Assembly (NCBI GenBank): GCA_031761405.1
Contig: JASEVX010000003.1
Coordinates: 120,010,727 to 120,074,726, forward strand
From: Serripes groenlandicus
Lineage: Eukaryota > Mollusca > Bivalvia > Cardiida > Cardiidae
Reading direction: 5' to 3'
DNA length: 64,000 nucleotides
The position numbers were made by a program, and so were the translations under genes. The stretch's first letter is position 1; each line of letters starts with the position of its first letter. Below, one piece after another: positions 49,116 through 60,555 of this stretch. Below the pieces are notes generated by a model, which was not told where the DNA came from, ran no database searches, and saw nothing but the letters and a program-made list of their open reading frames with translations.

Positions 49116-50885
49116 TTTTTAGCTCGCCAGTACGAAGTACAGGAGAGCTTATGTGTTACCCCCGGCGTCGGCACCGTCGGCACCGTCGGCACCGTCGGCA
49201 CCGTCGGCGTCGGCGGTGGCGTAGACACCTGGGTTTAAGGTTTGTGTTTAAGGTTTTCATTTGGGTTTTAAGGGTTTATACCTTTAGGAACCATTTGTCA
49301 TCCATCTACGCACACCACTACACCCGTCCTGACCCTGGGTGAAGGTCAAGATAATTTCTACTTGGTTCTACTTGGTTCAGTTACAAGGTTTAAGGTTTGC
49401 GTTTAACGTTTAACATATCACTCTGCATTCACTATTATGACATTGATTGCTTTCATATTTAGTTTATACATTTAGGAACTATTGGTCATCCATCTACGCA
49501 CACCACTACACCCGTTCTGACCCTGGGTCAAGGTCAAGGTCATTTCTACTTGGTTCAGTTACAAGGTTTAAGGTTTGCGTTTAACGTTTAACATATCACT
49601 CTGCAGTCACTATTATGACATTGATTGCTTTCATATTTAGTTTATACATTTAGGAACTATTGGTCATCCATCTGCGCACACCACTACACCCGTCCTGCAC
49701 CTGGGTCAAGGTCAAGGTCATTTCTACTTGGTTCAGTTACAAGGTTTAAGGTTTGCGTTTAACGTTTAACATATCACTCAGCATTCACTATTATGACATT
49801 GATTGCTTTCATATTTAGTTTATACATTTAGGAACTATTGGTCCATCTACGCACCCCACTACACCCGTCCTGACCCTGGGTCAAGGTCAAGTTATATCAG
49901 AGTTATTGCCCCTTTTCTGTCAAAAAATCTAACTTTTTCGTCACGTTTTCAAATAACTTTTTTCTACTCAAAGGATTAGATTGAAACTTCTGACAAATGT
50001 TTATATCAATGTGTGTGATTGGTTCACAAAAGGGAGATAATCCAAATAATTTTATATCAGAGTTATTGCCCCTTTTCTGTCAAAAAATTAAATTTTCAAA
50101 TAACTTTTTTTCTACCCGAAGGATTGGATTGAAACTTCTGACAAATGTTACTTTTTTTTTTATTCGACGTCTGTCTATTTTTTTTTTATCCGGCGTCTGT
50201 CTGTCTGTCTGTCCGTTACACTTTTTTCGTCACGTTTTCAAATAACTTTTGTTCTACTCAAAGGATTAGATTGAAACTTCTGACAAATGTTTTTATCAAT
50301 GTGTGTGATGGATTCACAAAAGGGCGATAATCCAAATAATTTTATATCAGAGTTATTGCCCCTTTTCTGTCAAAAATTTAAATTTTCAAATATCTTTTTT
50401 TCTACTCAAAGGATTGGATTGAAACTTCTGACAAATGTTTATATCAATGTGTATGATGGGTTCACAAAAAGGGGGATAATCCAAATATTTTTATATCAGA
50501 GTTATTGGCCCTTTTCTGTCAAAAATTTAATCTACTCAAAGGATTGGATTGAAACTTCTGACAAATGTTTATATCAATGTGTATGATGGGTTCACAAAAG
50601 GGGGATAATCCAAATATTTTTATATCAGAGTTATTGCCCCTTTTCTGTCAAATATTCAAATTACTTTTTTTCTGCTCAAAGGATTGGATTGAAACTTCTG
50701 ACAAATGTTTATATCAATTTTTGAACTTGAACTTAGAATTTTTGTCAAAAGTATTGAAAAGGTGTATTATCTTGCAATAGGTGATACTGTGCGACTTTAC
50801 CTAATACTTTAACTGTTCTGAAGTAGGCCCTGATATACGATGGCCCTGATAGGCGAGCTATATTGTCCTCCGACAACTCTTGTTT
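49116..50885 (-). mobile_element. ACAAGAG...GAGCTAAAAA-type element, minus orientation, with two internal arrays
   Basis: On the minus strand it opens AACAAGAGTTGTCGGAGGAC then ATATAGCTCGCC (right end) and closes TTCGTACTGGCGAGCTAAAA (left end). These ends match in plan those of the elements at 14101 and 16288. Inside are a 9-bp run of CACCGTCGG (about 49165-49205), a 178-bp array (TTTAGGAACTATTGGTC at 49471, 49649, 49827) and a 129-160 bp array (CAGAGTTATTGCCCC at about 49899, 50059, 50349, 50498, 50627). Reading frames in the arrays are by-products. Confidence 0.75.
49160..49210. repeat. 9-bp microsatellite-like run CACCGTCGG
   Basis: Four to five units of CACCGTCGG, then GCGTCGGCGG; the GC-rich end segment of the element. 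Confidence 0.85.
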
Positions 50886-51115
50886 CGATTTACAACTTCA
50901 CGCGTGGTTCGAGATTAAGCGAGATTACAGTCGGGTGTTGTGATTGCGCAAGAATAGTTAAATTATTTACAATCAACAGCATTCATTTTATGAGTTATTA
51001 ATGGATTGTTCTTCGTTTATTCGAAAACATTTATTTTGGTATTAAAGGATTACAATAGTTGACTTTGAAAAGAATTTATAACAGTGACGATACAGAACTG
51101 CAATCGGTAAATAAG
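50886..51115 (+). other. Possible 5' UTR exon
   Basis: The consensus donor AATAAG|GTGAGT stands at 51116. The stretch has no long frame. It would splice to the acceptor at 51402 to give the leader of the small gene at 51412. Its transcription start is unknown. Confidence 0.3.
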
Positions 51116-51402
51116 GTGAGTACAGACAGAAAGCTTGATGTTCAGTTTCTATCATCTCATTTATTTCAGTGTCGTTGAGTCATTATATATAGATAGATAT
51201 ATATTAAGATTCATTTTTTACAGTTACAGAACAGTTGATAAATTAATGAACAAATAACTATATGAGTTCATCACTATATATACCCACCATAATTGGACTC
51301 CTATATGTACAATGTATAGCAATGTATATCATAGGAGTGACGCATTGTTTGAACTGACCCCTGTCTTCAATTTGATTTATTTTACACTCTGTTCCGGTGC
51401 AG

Positions 51403-51729
51403 AATTGAGATATGTTGCGTTTAAAAAAAAGTATTACAGTTTTGATCGATCATGTCAGTGTTGATCTATCGTATTTGAACAAGTATTGTAACAATATTGA
51501 TGATTACTTTATTCTTGTTTCTGCCCACCGTTTACGAGTACTTAGCACGGTACCTTTAAGTTATGATAACGTTACCCAATGTTTTGATTTGTCAGTCGAA
51601 TGGCACAGGGTGTTCGTAGGGCAACGTCGTAATTATGACTTTAATAAAGCAGTAAAGATCGTTTACAAGGTTTTAATATTCATTGTAAAGACAATTTATA
51701 CCAATGCAATTCGATTAATATCAACATAA
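51403..51729 (+). CDS. Small hypothetical protein, 105 residues
   Basis: A strong acceptor (TTTACACTCTGTTCCGGTGCAG) ends at 51402; ATG at 51412 is the first start, ten bases in. The frame reads MLRLKKSITVLIDHVSVDLS, YLNKYCNNIDDYFILVSAHR ... VEWHRVFVGQRRNYDFNKAV and ends at a TAA at 51729. It is balanced and protein-like for the first 85 residues. A GTAAAG after NKA could be a donor, so the last 20 residues may be intron. I do not recognise the family. Support is the splice site plus composition only. Confidence 0.3.
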
Positions 51730-53080
51730 TTTCCACTGATCGTATATCCAAATCATCTGTCTTATCATGCAGGATGTGTGCTACGTCTATTTGTTTCCTT
51801 ATATTTAAAATACATGTAACAGTTTGTTGAGTCGCTCGGTTTGATTTACGCGCTGAAAAACTGAAGTAAATCTAACCCTGCGAGTGTAAGGTGTTTTATG
51901 GAAATCATAACTTACTTCTAATTTCGTGTGAAAATATTACGCAACAAGTTCAAAGGTAGGCTAATGAAAGAAACTAAATTAATTTGTGATGCTTATCTGC
52001 TGCGCCGTGTATCATGAGTTTGAAAACTGAGCTGTTCAATACAAACATCACTTCATGTGAAATTGGAAAAGTAGCAGTAATATTATTACTATTTTAAAAG
52101 CTTTTTAACGATTGGTGAGTTTCAAGTGAAACAAAATAGACATTAAAATGGCAATTACATTATTTATTGCAACGTTTCAATAATGTTGGCAAGTAGAAGT
52201 AACAGAAATAAATATTTTCATTGCATAATGAACATAACAAACTTAAAATAATTATCACACGTCCCCGTTGATGTCCTATCACGGACCTGTTTTGAACCAC
52301 ACTTTTTATGGACAAGACTTACAATACAGTACAACCACATTACAGTTTTGATATTTGATGATCCCAATTTATGTATGCTATAATATTTTCATACTATAAT
52401 TAGAATACAAGTGAATCAACTGTCCATGCTCTATATTTAATTTTGGTATCTATGTTTGATCAGTTCATTGCAGTGTGGAAAGCAAATGTAACTGTTTAAG
52501 CAGTTTAAACAGTTCTAAATAAAAACGCAGTGTCATGAACGTGTATTCTGATAGATCATGCCCAATTCTAAGTATAACGTTTTTTTAACTTACGTAGCAG
52601 TACAAATCCAACAACTTGACATTTCAAGTGAAATGAGAAAGAATTTGAAACAATATATCCCTGCGTCATTGTCTCGTATTTATACTATTATGTACATATT
52701 ACTCGCTGTTAACTTCAATATATGGGTTTATTGACAAAGATAATGTATAGCATACACATACATATAACGTTACACTCTAATGTTTTTTTAGAACCCTGAT
52801 TAAAACGTCCTTGTTAGACTTGTTAGATAAAAATAAATTGTTTATTCGTAATGCATAGTTTATCATAGAAACCACCTATTTTATTCTATTAACTTGTTCT
52901 ATACTATAAGTTAATATATTCGTCAATATAATGCGAAAATCTGCCAATACAAGACTTGTTTACAGTTTGACCTCTTCAATCTAAGTATGTTTAGTTCAAA
53001 GAGGAGATTATATTTTGATATTGAAAAGGCCACTACATTAGTGCAGCTAGTGCAGTGAGAGAACACCCCATTGTTTGTAA
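51730..53080. other. Non-coding, nothing recognised
   Basis: AT-rich; no repeats, exons or RNA genes that I can support. Confidence 0.45.
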
Positions 53081-53084
53081 AATT

Positions 53085-53170
53085 GGAACAAGTTTCCCAC
53101 AAAAACACGCTATCTAATGCCTCTGGTGCATAAGGTATTTGGAAACATTATGACAAAAGAAGAAAAATGT
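53085..53170. repeat. Fragment of palindromic MITE
   Basis: TTTCCCACAAAAACACGC, AATGCCTCTGGTGCA, GAAACATTATGACAAAAGAA: left half of the family, worn. Confidence 0.45.
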
Positions 53171-53613
53171 TTCAACTTTATTTAACGAGAGTCAATATGC
53201 TTTACTTATGGAACGCATTTATGTTGTATTCTATTATACGCATTACATTTTCATGTAACCGAGGTACATATTTCATTTGACATGATACATTGTGCATGAT
53301 ATGCATTGCCTTTTCGTTATATATGGTGCTTATTTAATAATATGCAGTGTTAACGTGTGTAGATACAGTAGAATAACCATTATACAGTGTATGGTATGCA
53401 ACCAGCGACTGCAGTACAAAAAAAGTATATACAGCTCAAATGACATCATATCCAGTCGGTTTTACGAAACATGTGGTGGTATTTTGATTTATCCGCAGTA
53501 CTTTTACCATTATATGTGTTTCTGTCATTACGATGATCATACTTTCCGGCATTATCCGGAAATTACGGAGTATGGCAGTCCATTTAAATCAAATCTATAA
53601 ATAGAAGTGTACA

Positions 53614-53842
53614 CATTTTCTGAGGTGCAGAAAGTCGTCTATGCAGACGATCTTTGAGGTTTAAGCAGGAAACTCTTATAATTATTGTGACAAAAGGATA
53701 AATTGCTTATCTGGAGAAGTTTATCCATTTATCTCAATGATTTTAACTCTCTTCAATAATTATACAATCATGTATAAAGACATTCTATAGTTGTGCCTTG
53801 ACGTCATCTGATGCATAGTTGTTTTATGTGGGAAAAGATTTA
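53614..53842. repeat. Palindromic MITE, degenerate
   Basis: CATTTTCTGAGGTGCAG to TTTTATGTGGGAAAAG; core GACAAAAGGATAAATTGCTT and CATCTGATGCATAG. Confidence 0.55.
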
Positions 53843-54229
53843 AAAAAGAATTTAAAACAATGTTTAAGCTGCAATATTATAGTAAATCAACTTTCGATTC
53901 CTCAGCAGACTGTGGTTAAAAGAGAGACAACTGAAAAAGAGCTTTACATTTTATATTCGATTGTTGTCTTTAGGAACAGGTATAGCTTTTTAGCAGAAGT
54001 GTAGGTGCAAATCAGCCTGTATATTTGCTCTGTCTTATCAGATTTCACAAGTTGAATGACGCTTCTAACAAGCATATGGAAGTACAAGTAAGACTGAGAC
54101 TGTATATTTTGATCAGGCAGCGAATTAACAGACTGATCTGGATCTACAATATTCACAAAAGCATATTTGAACCTCTTTCCCATGGAAAAGCCTATAAAAA
54201 CGGTAAATAAGCTGATTTCTTAGAGGAAC

Positions 54230-54461
54230 GTATACCTTTTCCCACATGCAGATGCTTTTTCGTGTGTTTGCGCAAGTGTAATTGAATATGAAAACAGTAT
54301 GGCAAATGGAGATATTGGTCTTACTTAGCAATTTCTGCTTATGCCACATTGTTTTATAATTTTTTCTAACATTTTTCTTTCATGTGCACAGATTTTCAAT
54401 AATTTTGCTTCAATGTTGTCAAATTCATCCGCTGAAGATTTGTTTTATGTCGGAAAGGGTT
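54230..54461. repeat. Palindromic MITE
   Basis: ACCTTTTCCCACATGCAGAT at left, TTTATGTCGGAAAGGGTTA at right; core AGCAATTTCTGCTTATGCCA. Confidence 0.65.
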
Positions 54462-54506
54462 ACACAGAAGGGTTCATCCGCATAAGAGATTTCATGAGTC
54501 ATCTGA

Positions 54507-54932
54507 TTTGAAAACATTTCTATTGCAGCATCTTCCAGAGCAGATTCCTGTGTAGATTTCAGTCATTCTGCTCCTAGTGTATTCAGAACATGTGACAGAT
54601 CTAGTTATAGATTGTTCAGAAGGTACCACCGTCACAAAGTAAAATGCACCGTATATAAAGAAGCATATCAGATTATTGTAAAAAAAACATACATTCATAA
54701 ATATTTGAATGAACTATTTCTTCACAAAACCAACTACTCGACTATTTATGAATTCATTAACAATCTATACGACAACAGAGTAAAACAATTCAAATATCGA
54801 CTAATACATAAAATCTTCACATCAAGAGAAACAATTTTTAAGCGGAAAATGATAGATTCTGCTAACTGTCACCTTCGAAATATACCTAAAACGTATAAAC
54901 ATGTCTTTGTACAATGTCCATTATTTGCATAA
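54507..54932 (+). pseudogene. LINE ORF2 C-terminal fragment
   Basis: Open frame of 141 codons, ending in YDNRVKQFKYRLIHKIFTSR and NIPKTYKHVFVQCPLF. The order FKYRLIH...NCHLR...KHVFVQC is the C-terminal zinc-motif region of non-LTR reverse transcriptases (one of the usual cysteines is lost). No reverse transcriptase core precedes it, so it is a 5'-truncated or eroded insertion. Confidence 0.55.
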
Positions 54933-55094
54933 AGTTGGTCACAATTACATAAACTATTAGCATTATATGGAATAGACAAAACATCTGCTCCATGCAGACA
55001 GTAATTGAAGGGTATAAACTACGCAAACATTCTATAATATATATTTCCTGTTAATAAAAGAGTTCTCTTATCTTAAGATAGCAAACAGGAAAAG

Positions 55095-55270
55095 TATAGT
55101 TGACGCCATGCTTACAATTTTCCACGACAATATTAAACAATACATGTTCATGTTTAATTGACATTTAGCTTAACGTTAAAACCAGTTGACTCCATGCTTA
55201 CACTTTTCCACGACAATATCAAACAATACATTTTCATGTTTAATTTACATTTGGCTTAACGTTAAAAGCA
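55095..55270. repeat. 86-bp tandem duplication
   Basis: GTTGACGCCATGCTTACAAT and GTTGACTCCATGCTTACACT head two copies that both end in GGCTTAACGTTAAAA/AGCTTAACGTTAAAA. Confidence 0.85.
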
Positions 55271-55839
55271 ACATAAAGCATTAACACTTACTCATAACAA
55301 ACACACATATACAGATATTCGTACGAATGCTTGCACATACACATTGCGAATTCCATCACACTCGATCACTCAAGCGATTTTTCGTTTTCGTTATGTACTT
55401 GATTGATAATACAGTGAAGATAATATACTAGTAGACTTTATACTTTACACCTGAAGTAAACGACTTTTAAACTTTGCAGCAGCAGTATTCCTTTTTGTTC
55501 TATTTGGAATAGATTGTAACAATATCTTGTGTTTTCTTTTTCTTTAAAAAATATTAGATTGTGTTACCATGTAAATAATGTATAATACAAAATAAACGAC
55601 CTTTAAGTGACAATTTGTTAAAAACACGACTGACTTTCTTTTGTCAGGTTAATTGACCAGTAGTACTGGTACATAAGCTGTTAAAGTAATTCAAACATGT
55701 TAAAAGTGGCATCAAATCATAAAACACATACACAAGAACAAACAAAACAAATCACCAAAAGAAGTATGTAGAACATTATTTTTGATTTAAATCTGGTTAT
55801 TGTGGACCGAACGGAATAGGAATGCATGCTCTTTATGAA

Positions 55840-56240
55840 GAATTATATTTCAGGTTATATGTACGTTTAGTTTTTCAATGTTCATAAATGACTTAAATAA
55901 TTACTTGAATAGCACTAATGCACCAGGAGTATTTATCTCTAATGCTTTTATCGACTTTTTGTTAGCCGATGATGTATTCAGTTTGGCTAATTATGTGGAT
56001 CTGTTACGAAGTCATATGGATATAATAGAATTATATGGATGTGGAGTATTTCACGAAATTAATATTTAAACGACTAAAAGTATTTTCAGAAATGAAAGAG
56101 TCCTGGAATGTCAGGAGAAATGGTTCAATGAAGAAAATATATAATGAAACTGTTTCAAGTTATACACTTTTCGGATTATATTTGACTAATAATCATAAGC
56201 ATAACAAGCTTGAAAGGCAATGTGTTACATTTTGAAACTA
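55840..56240 (+). pseudogene. LINE reverse transcriptase fragment
   Basis: FINDLNNYLNSTNAPGVFIS and DFLLADDVFSLANYVDLLRS, with ADD as the catalytic pair, then, in another frame, VSSYTLFGLYLTNNHKHNK. The order (INDL, ADD, SYxYLGLYLT) is that of CR1/Jockey-like non-LTR reverse transcriptases. Frame changes near 56060 make it a relic. The fragment at 54507 is not its continuation, since it lies upstream. Confidence 0.65.
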
Positions 56241-57057
56241 CGAAATCATCAGACGTATTGAATGAAAGAAATATTTTCTATATTGACGCAAAGCATTACA
56301 GATATGTTCACGCAAAATGTCATATAGACGAAACACCAAAAATCATAACATTTCACACATTTGAAATCCCTGTTAACATCCGACAACTGTCTTAAAAAAG
56401 ACATTGGCAATATTTTGATGGCCTTCACAATATCTCATGATAGAAAAGGGTACACATCTCTCCATATGTAAACATTTCAGATTCTTTGAAATTTGTGAAA
56501 AACTAAATATCTATATCATCGAAGACTCTCTTTATTAATTTCTGTATATTAGCAAATTAAACGCACTAGCTTGCAAATAGAATTTTTGAAGGTTGTATTC
56601 AATTTCAAAACTGTAAAAATAGAGAGTATTTATACAGTATATCTTTGAATTATTTCAGCTAACACTATTTATGTTAAAAAGATTTTAGCTAGATTACGAT
56701 CAAATTTAACCCACACAATACATACAAGAGCATAGAGCAGTCTGCTCTGCAAAATCGAATGTAAGAAAATCTCTGTCTTTTAACAAATAGTCGAACTAAA
56801 ACAATAGAGTATAAAAATAGGAAAGCATTTTTATTATTGTTCAATATGAAACATTAATTGGTATTATAATATGGTTTATATCTGTTTTCATTTCACTGAA
56901 ATACTCTGTTCATTTGGCCTAAATACTAGAAATAAATATATAAATATATTTATGCATGTATATGTCAATGCCTTTAGATGTCCACTCGATAACAAATTCG
57001 ATTGGTTTTAAAATGAGTTGATTTTTGTTTGTCACGTGGCAAATTCGGGCGTGTCAT
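56241..57057. other. Non-coding, nothing recognised
   Basis: AT-rich; open frames are short and unconvincing. Confidence 0.4.
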
Positions 57058-58112
57058 ATCTAACAAGTTCTTTCTAGATTACACTTGTCTTTATGGAAAT
57101 TGAAGAGATTTTCAAATGATGGGACTAATTTTGGCCGAGGTCGGCTTAAAACTCAAACCCTGGAACGACTCAGCTACCATGAATCGGCCCGAACAATGAT
57201 ACTGAAGAACGCCTACTTATTTGAATAAATAGTTTACTTTTTACCACAGTAGGCGACTTTTAAAATATCTTGGCAGAAATATGAAAAGTCTTAATAATTG
57301 GAAGTACAAGTACTGTACCACGTAAATGATACTGTGTCACAAGTAGAAACTGCTCATTATGTCACAAAACTTTCAAAGTTCCTCTGATGCAGATGCTTCA
57401 AAAGGTATTTGCCTGTCTGTAGGAGAGGGTTAACCTAAATTGACATTGAGCTAATTGTAATTCCGTTCAGTAAATGACTGATTTAGCAGGAAGTCGAATC
57501 ATGGAACATTTGCTCAGTCAGAACGACCTGTTATTTTAGGTCTGTTGCGTAGTATAGATTCAGATCACTTTTAATATCCGCATATTTTGATCCGATTATG
57601 TACTGTTCACTCATAAGGTATAGAAACTTTTAAAAGAAGTCTTATTATCATAAGATTTCGGATAAGATCCCATGGATTCAGATATGTATATAGGTGACAT
57701 ACATATAGTCTGGAGTTGGTTTTGCGAAAGAAAATAAGCTAAAATAACAATAAAACTATATAAGTTAAAAAACAAGTTTCTATGATTAATATGTGCAACA
57801 TGATACAATACTCTGTCAAAATTCTTCACGAAATAGCAAATCTTCACAGTATTCTGTACTATCTGTCTATGCGAATCGGATGTTATGTTGTCACAGCTCG
57901 GTTCGCGTGCTCATTGGGTTGTTCTGAAAGATAAGCTTGACAGGATAAATCACAACATTGACCCTAAACAAATCTCCCGTTTTAATTTATTTATTGGAAT
58001 ATGGAATGGATAGTCTGCTTTTGCATAACTCTAATCTCTTTATAAATAAAATTTTATTTTTTATTTTCATTTACTATGTCTACTTAAATATGTCAATTTC
58101 AGTCCTTAGACA
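57058..58112. repeat. First copy of a 1,055-bp direct duplication
   Basis: Matches 58234-59288 base for base at an offset of 1,176 with only a few differences. Contains a tRNA-like SINE head on the minus strand (57133-57190: GTAGCTGAGTCG, GGGTTTGAGTT) and a MITE right end (GTCTGTAGGAGAGGGTTAA). Confidence 0.92.
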
Positions 58113-58233
58113 TCTTTTATACAAGCAGTAATATGTTTCATAGAGGCTGGTATACGTTAAATCCGTATATCATCCGAGACATATCTGAAGTTCTGGCTGA
58201 GATAAGTCGTTTACGATTATCCGTTTTGTGTTG

Positions 58234-59288
58234 ATCTAACAAGTTCTTTCTAGATTACACTTGTCTTTAGGGAAATTGAAGAGATTTTCAGATGATGGGA
58301 CTAATTTTGGCCGAGGTCGGCTTAAAACTCAAACCCTGGAACGACTCAGCTACCATGAATCGGCCCTAACAATGATATTGAAGAACGCCTATTTATTTGA
58401 ATAAATAGTTTACTCTTTACCACAGCAGGCGACTTTTAAAATATCTTGGCAGAAATATGAAAAGTCTTAATAATTGGAAGTACAAGTACTGTACCACGTA
58501 AATGATACAGTGTCAAAAGTAGAAACTGCTCATTATGTCACAAAACTTTCAAAGTTCCTCTGATGCAGATGCTTCAAAAGGTATTTGCCTGTCTGTAGGA
58601 GAGGGTTAACCTAAATTGACATTGAGCTAATTGTAATTCCGTTCAGTAAATGACTGATTTAGCAGGAAGTCGAATCATGGAACATTTGCTCAGTCAGAAC
58701 GACCTGTTATTTTAGGTCTGTTGCGTAGTATAGATTCAGATCACTTTTGGTATCCGCATATTTTGATCCGATTATGTACTGTTCACTCATAAGGTATAGA
58801 AACTTTTAAAAGAAGTCTTATTATCATAAGATCTCGGATAAGATCCCATGAATTCAGATCTGTATATAGGTGACATACATATAGTCTGGAGTTGGTTTTA
58901 CGAAAGAAAATAAGCTAAAATAACAATAAAACTATATAAGTTAAAAAACAAGTTTCTATGATTAATATGTGCAACATGATACAATACTCTGTCAAAATTC
59001 TTCACGAAATAGCAAATCATCACAGTATTCTGTACTATCTGTCTATGCTAATCGGCTGTTATGTTGTCACAGCTCGGTTCGCGTGCTCATGGGGTTGTTC
59101 TGAAAGATAAGCTTGACAGGATAAATCACAACATTGACCCTAAACAAATCTCCCGTTTTAATTTATTTATTGGAATATGGAATGGATAGTCTGCTTTTGC
59201 ATAACTCTAATCTATTTATAAATAAAATTTTATTTTTTATTTTCATTTACTATGTCTACTTAAATATGTCAATTTCAGTCCTTAGACA
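58234..59288. repeat. Second copy of the 1,055-bp direct duplication
   Basis: Starts ATCTAACAAGTTCTTTCTAG and ends CAGTCCTTAGACA, as the first. The 121 bases between the copies (58113-58233) are not repeated after the second. Confidence 0.92.
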
Positions 59289-60245
59289 ATTGAGTAGCAG
59301 CATCGCAAACAATTTCTGAAATGTTAAAACACGTTAAATGTGTTCGTCGGCTGACTATGTAGAGATATAAGAGTATATTAGACTTTCAACGTCTTGACTT
59401 TATTGACGTTGTTTACCCTCGCACTCGGCATTAATGCCATTTGGCGAGCATCCTTACACGTCATAATCATATACTATTTATACATGAACATCCCCAGGTC
59501 ATAACACTGGCCTTGCGGCTTTGACCAATACAACACAAATTGGGTTTGTTTACTTCATCTATCTTTCCTCAGACATACTTTCACCAATTTCAAGCATCAA
59601 TATGTTGTGGACATTCCAGATTTATCAGACACAATCGTTTTTGAAATGAATTACTCGCACGACAGTTCTTGAGAATGAATACTGATATTACTTTATAAAA
59701 GGATATGTTTGCAAAGACCTAACGTTTTTCAAATAGTATAATTGATCTTCGGTTGTACACTTATAATAAACGGCTGTTTTAGAATAAAACTGCATACTAT
59801 AAAATTGCACATGTTTTACACATTTGTAGAAGTATTGTGAAAACACGTATTATCAGTTAAGTTTTTAAACAATATATTTAAACTAATTTCAGCTTGTAGT
59901 ATTATGCTAAACGGATCTTACTGCAGTTGCTTAAACGGCAATTAACACGACGACAGAAAAAAGTTTTGTTGTAACACATGTAACTTAAACATAAATAAAA
60001 ACGTTATACGATATAAAGCATCGTTCTTCAGTTAAAACAGAAATCAATTCCATGTATGAACATTCGGTCACAAAGAACACACATATTTGGAATGGAGGAG
60101 AATCTATTCCTCCCGCAGTTTCTCCCATTGTTTCCACAAAAATGGAATCAATTTTCACGGATGTGAAACCTTTGTGTGTTTATACATGTGTATGGTTAAT
60201 TCCGTCGCGGGTTGAACTTATACATAATTGGAGAGAGTGTATATC
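59289..60245. other. Non-coding, nothing recognised
   Basis: AT-rich sequence; a short patch GCACTCGGCATTAATGCCAT around 59420 forms a small palindrome (GGCATTAATGCC). Confidence 0.4.
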
Positions 60246-60247
60246 AA

Positions 60248-60322
60248 CCTCCTGGTTAGCTCAGTCAGTTGTGTATTCGCTCTGAAAGCGAGAGGTCCCG
60301 GGTCCGAGACCCGGACTGGCAG
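60248..60322 (+). other. tRNA-like sequence (pseudo-tRNA or SINE head)
   Basis: GGTTAGCTCAGTCAGTTG looks like an A box, CGGGTCCGAGACCCGG like a T arm, and TTCGC TCTGAAA GCGAG like an anticodon arm. The acceptor ends do not pair well, the base before the anticodon is C instead of T, and the B box has TCC for TTC. Not a working tRNA in my reading. Confidence 0.5.
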
Positions 60323-60475
60323 CATGTTATTCTCTCATGTTGACATTGGCCTCACGTTTCTATGATGAAGAATGATTACTATAATTATTAATTAATACCT
60401 AAGATTGGTTAATAACAGTATTGAAATAAATATTTATTATTATAAAATGTAATTTGTACCTCATACCATTTAGTG

Positions 60476-60555
60476 GCCTGGTGGTATAGTGGTTATCAAG
60501 CTGGAATGCCAATCTAGAGGTATGGGGTTTCAGATCCCAGTCCGGACTCTGCATC
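60476..60555 (+). other. tRNA-like sequence, Gly/Asp type (pseudo-tRNA or SINE head)
   Basis: GGCCTGGTGGTATAGTGGTT is a normal tRNA 5' end with A box. The T arm GGGGTTTCAGATCCC has an extra base and the anticodon stem is mispaired, so it is probably a relic. Confidence 0.5.

Noticed and set aside
49997..50780. Plus-strand frames of 61-99 codons
   Set aside because: They translate the 129-160 bp tandem array repeatedly (CVxGSQKGDNP); repeat by-products.
60248..60555. Two functional tRNA genes
   Set aside because: Both have A-box-like and T-arm-like parts, but mispaired acceptor or anticodon stems and altered B boxes; pseudo-tRNAs or SINE heads fit better.
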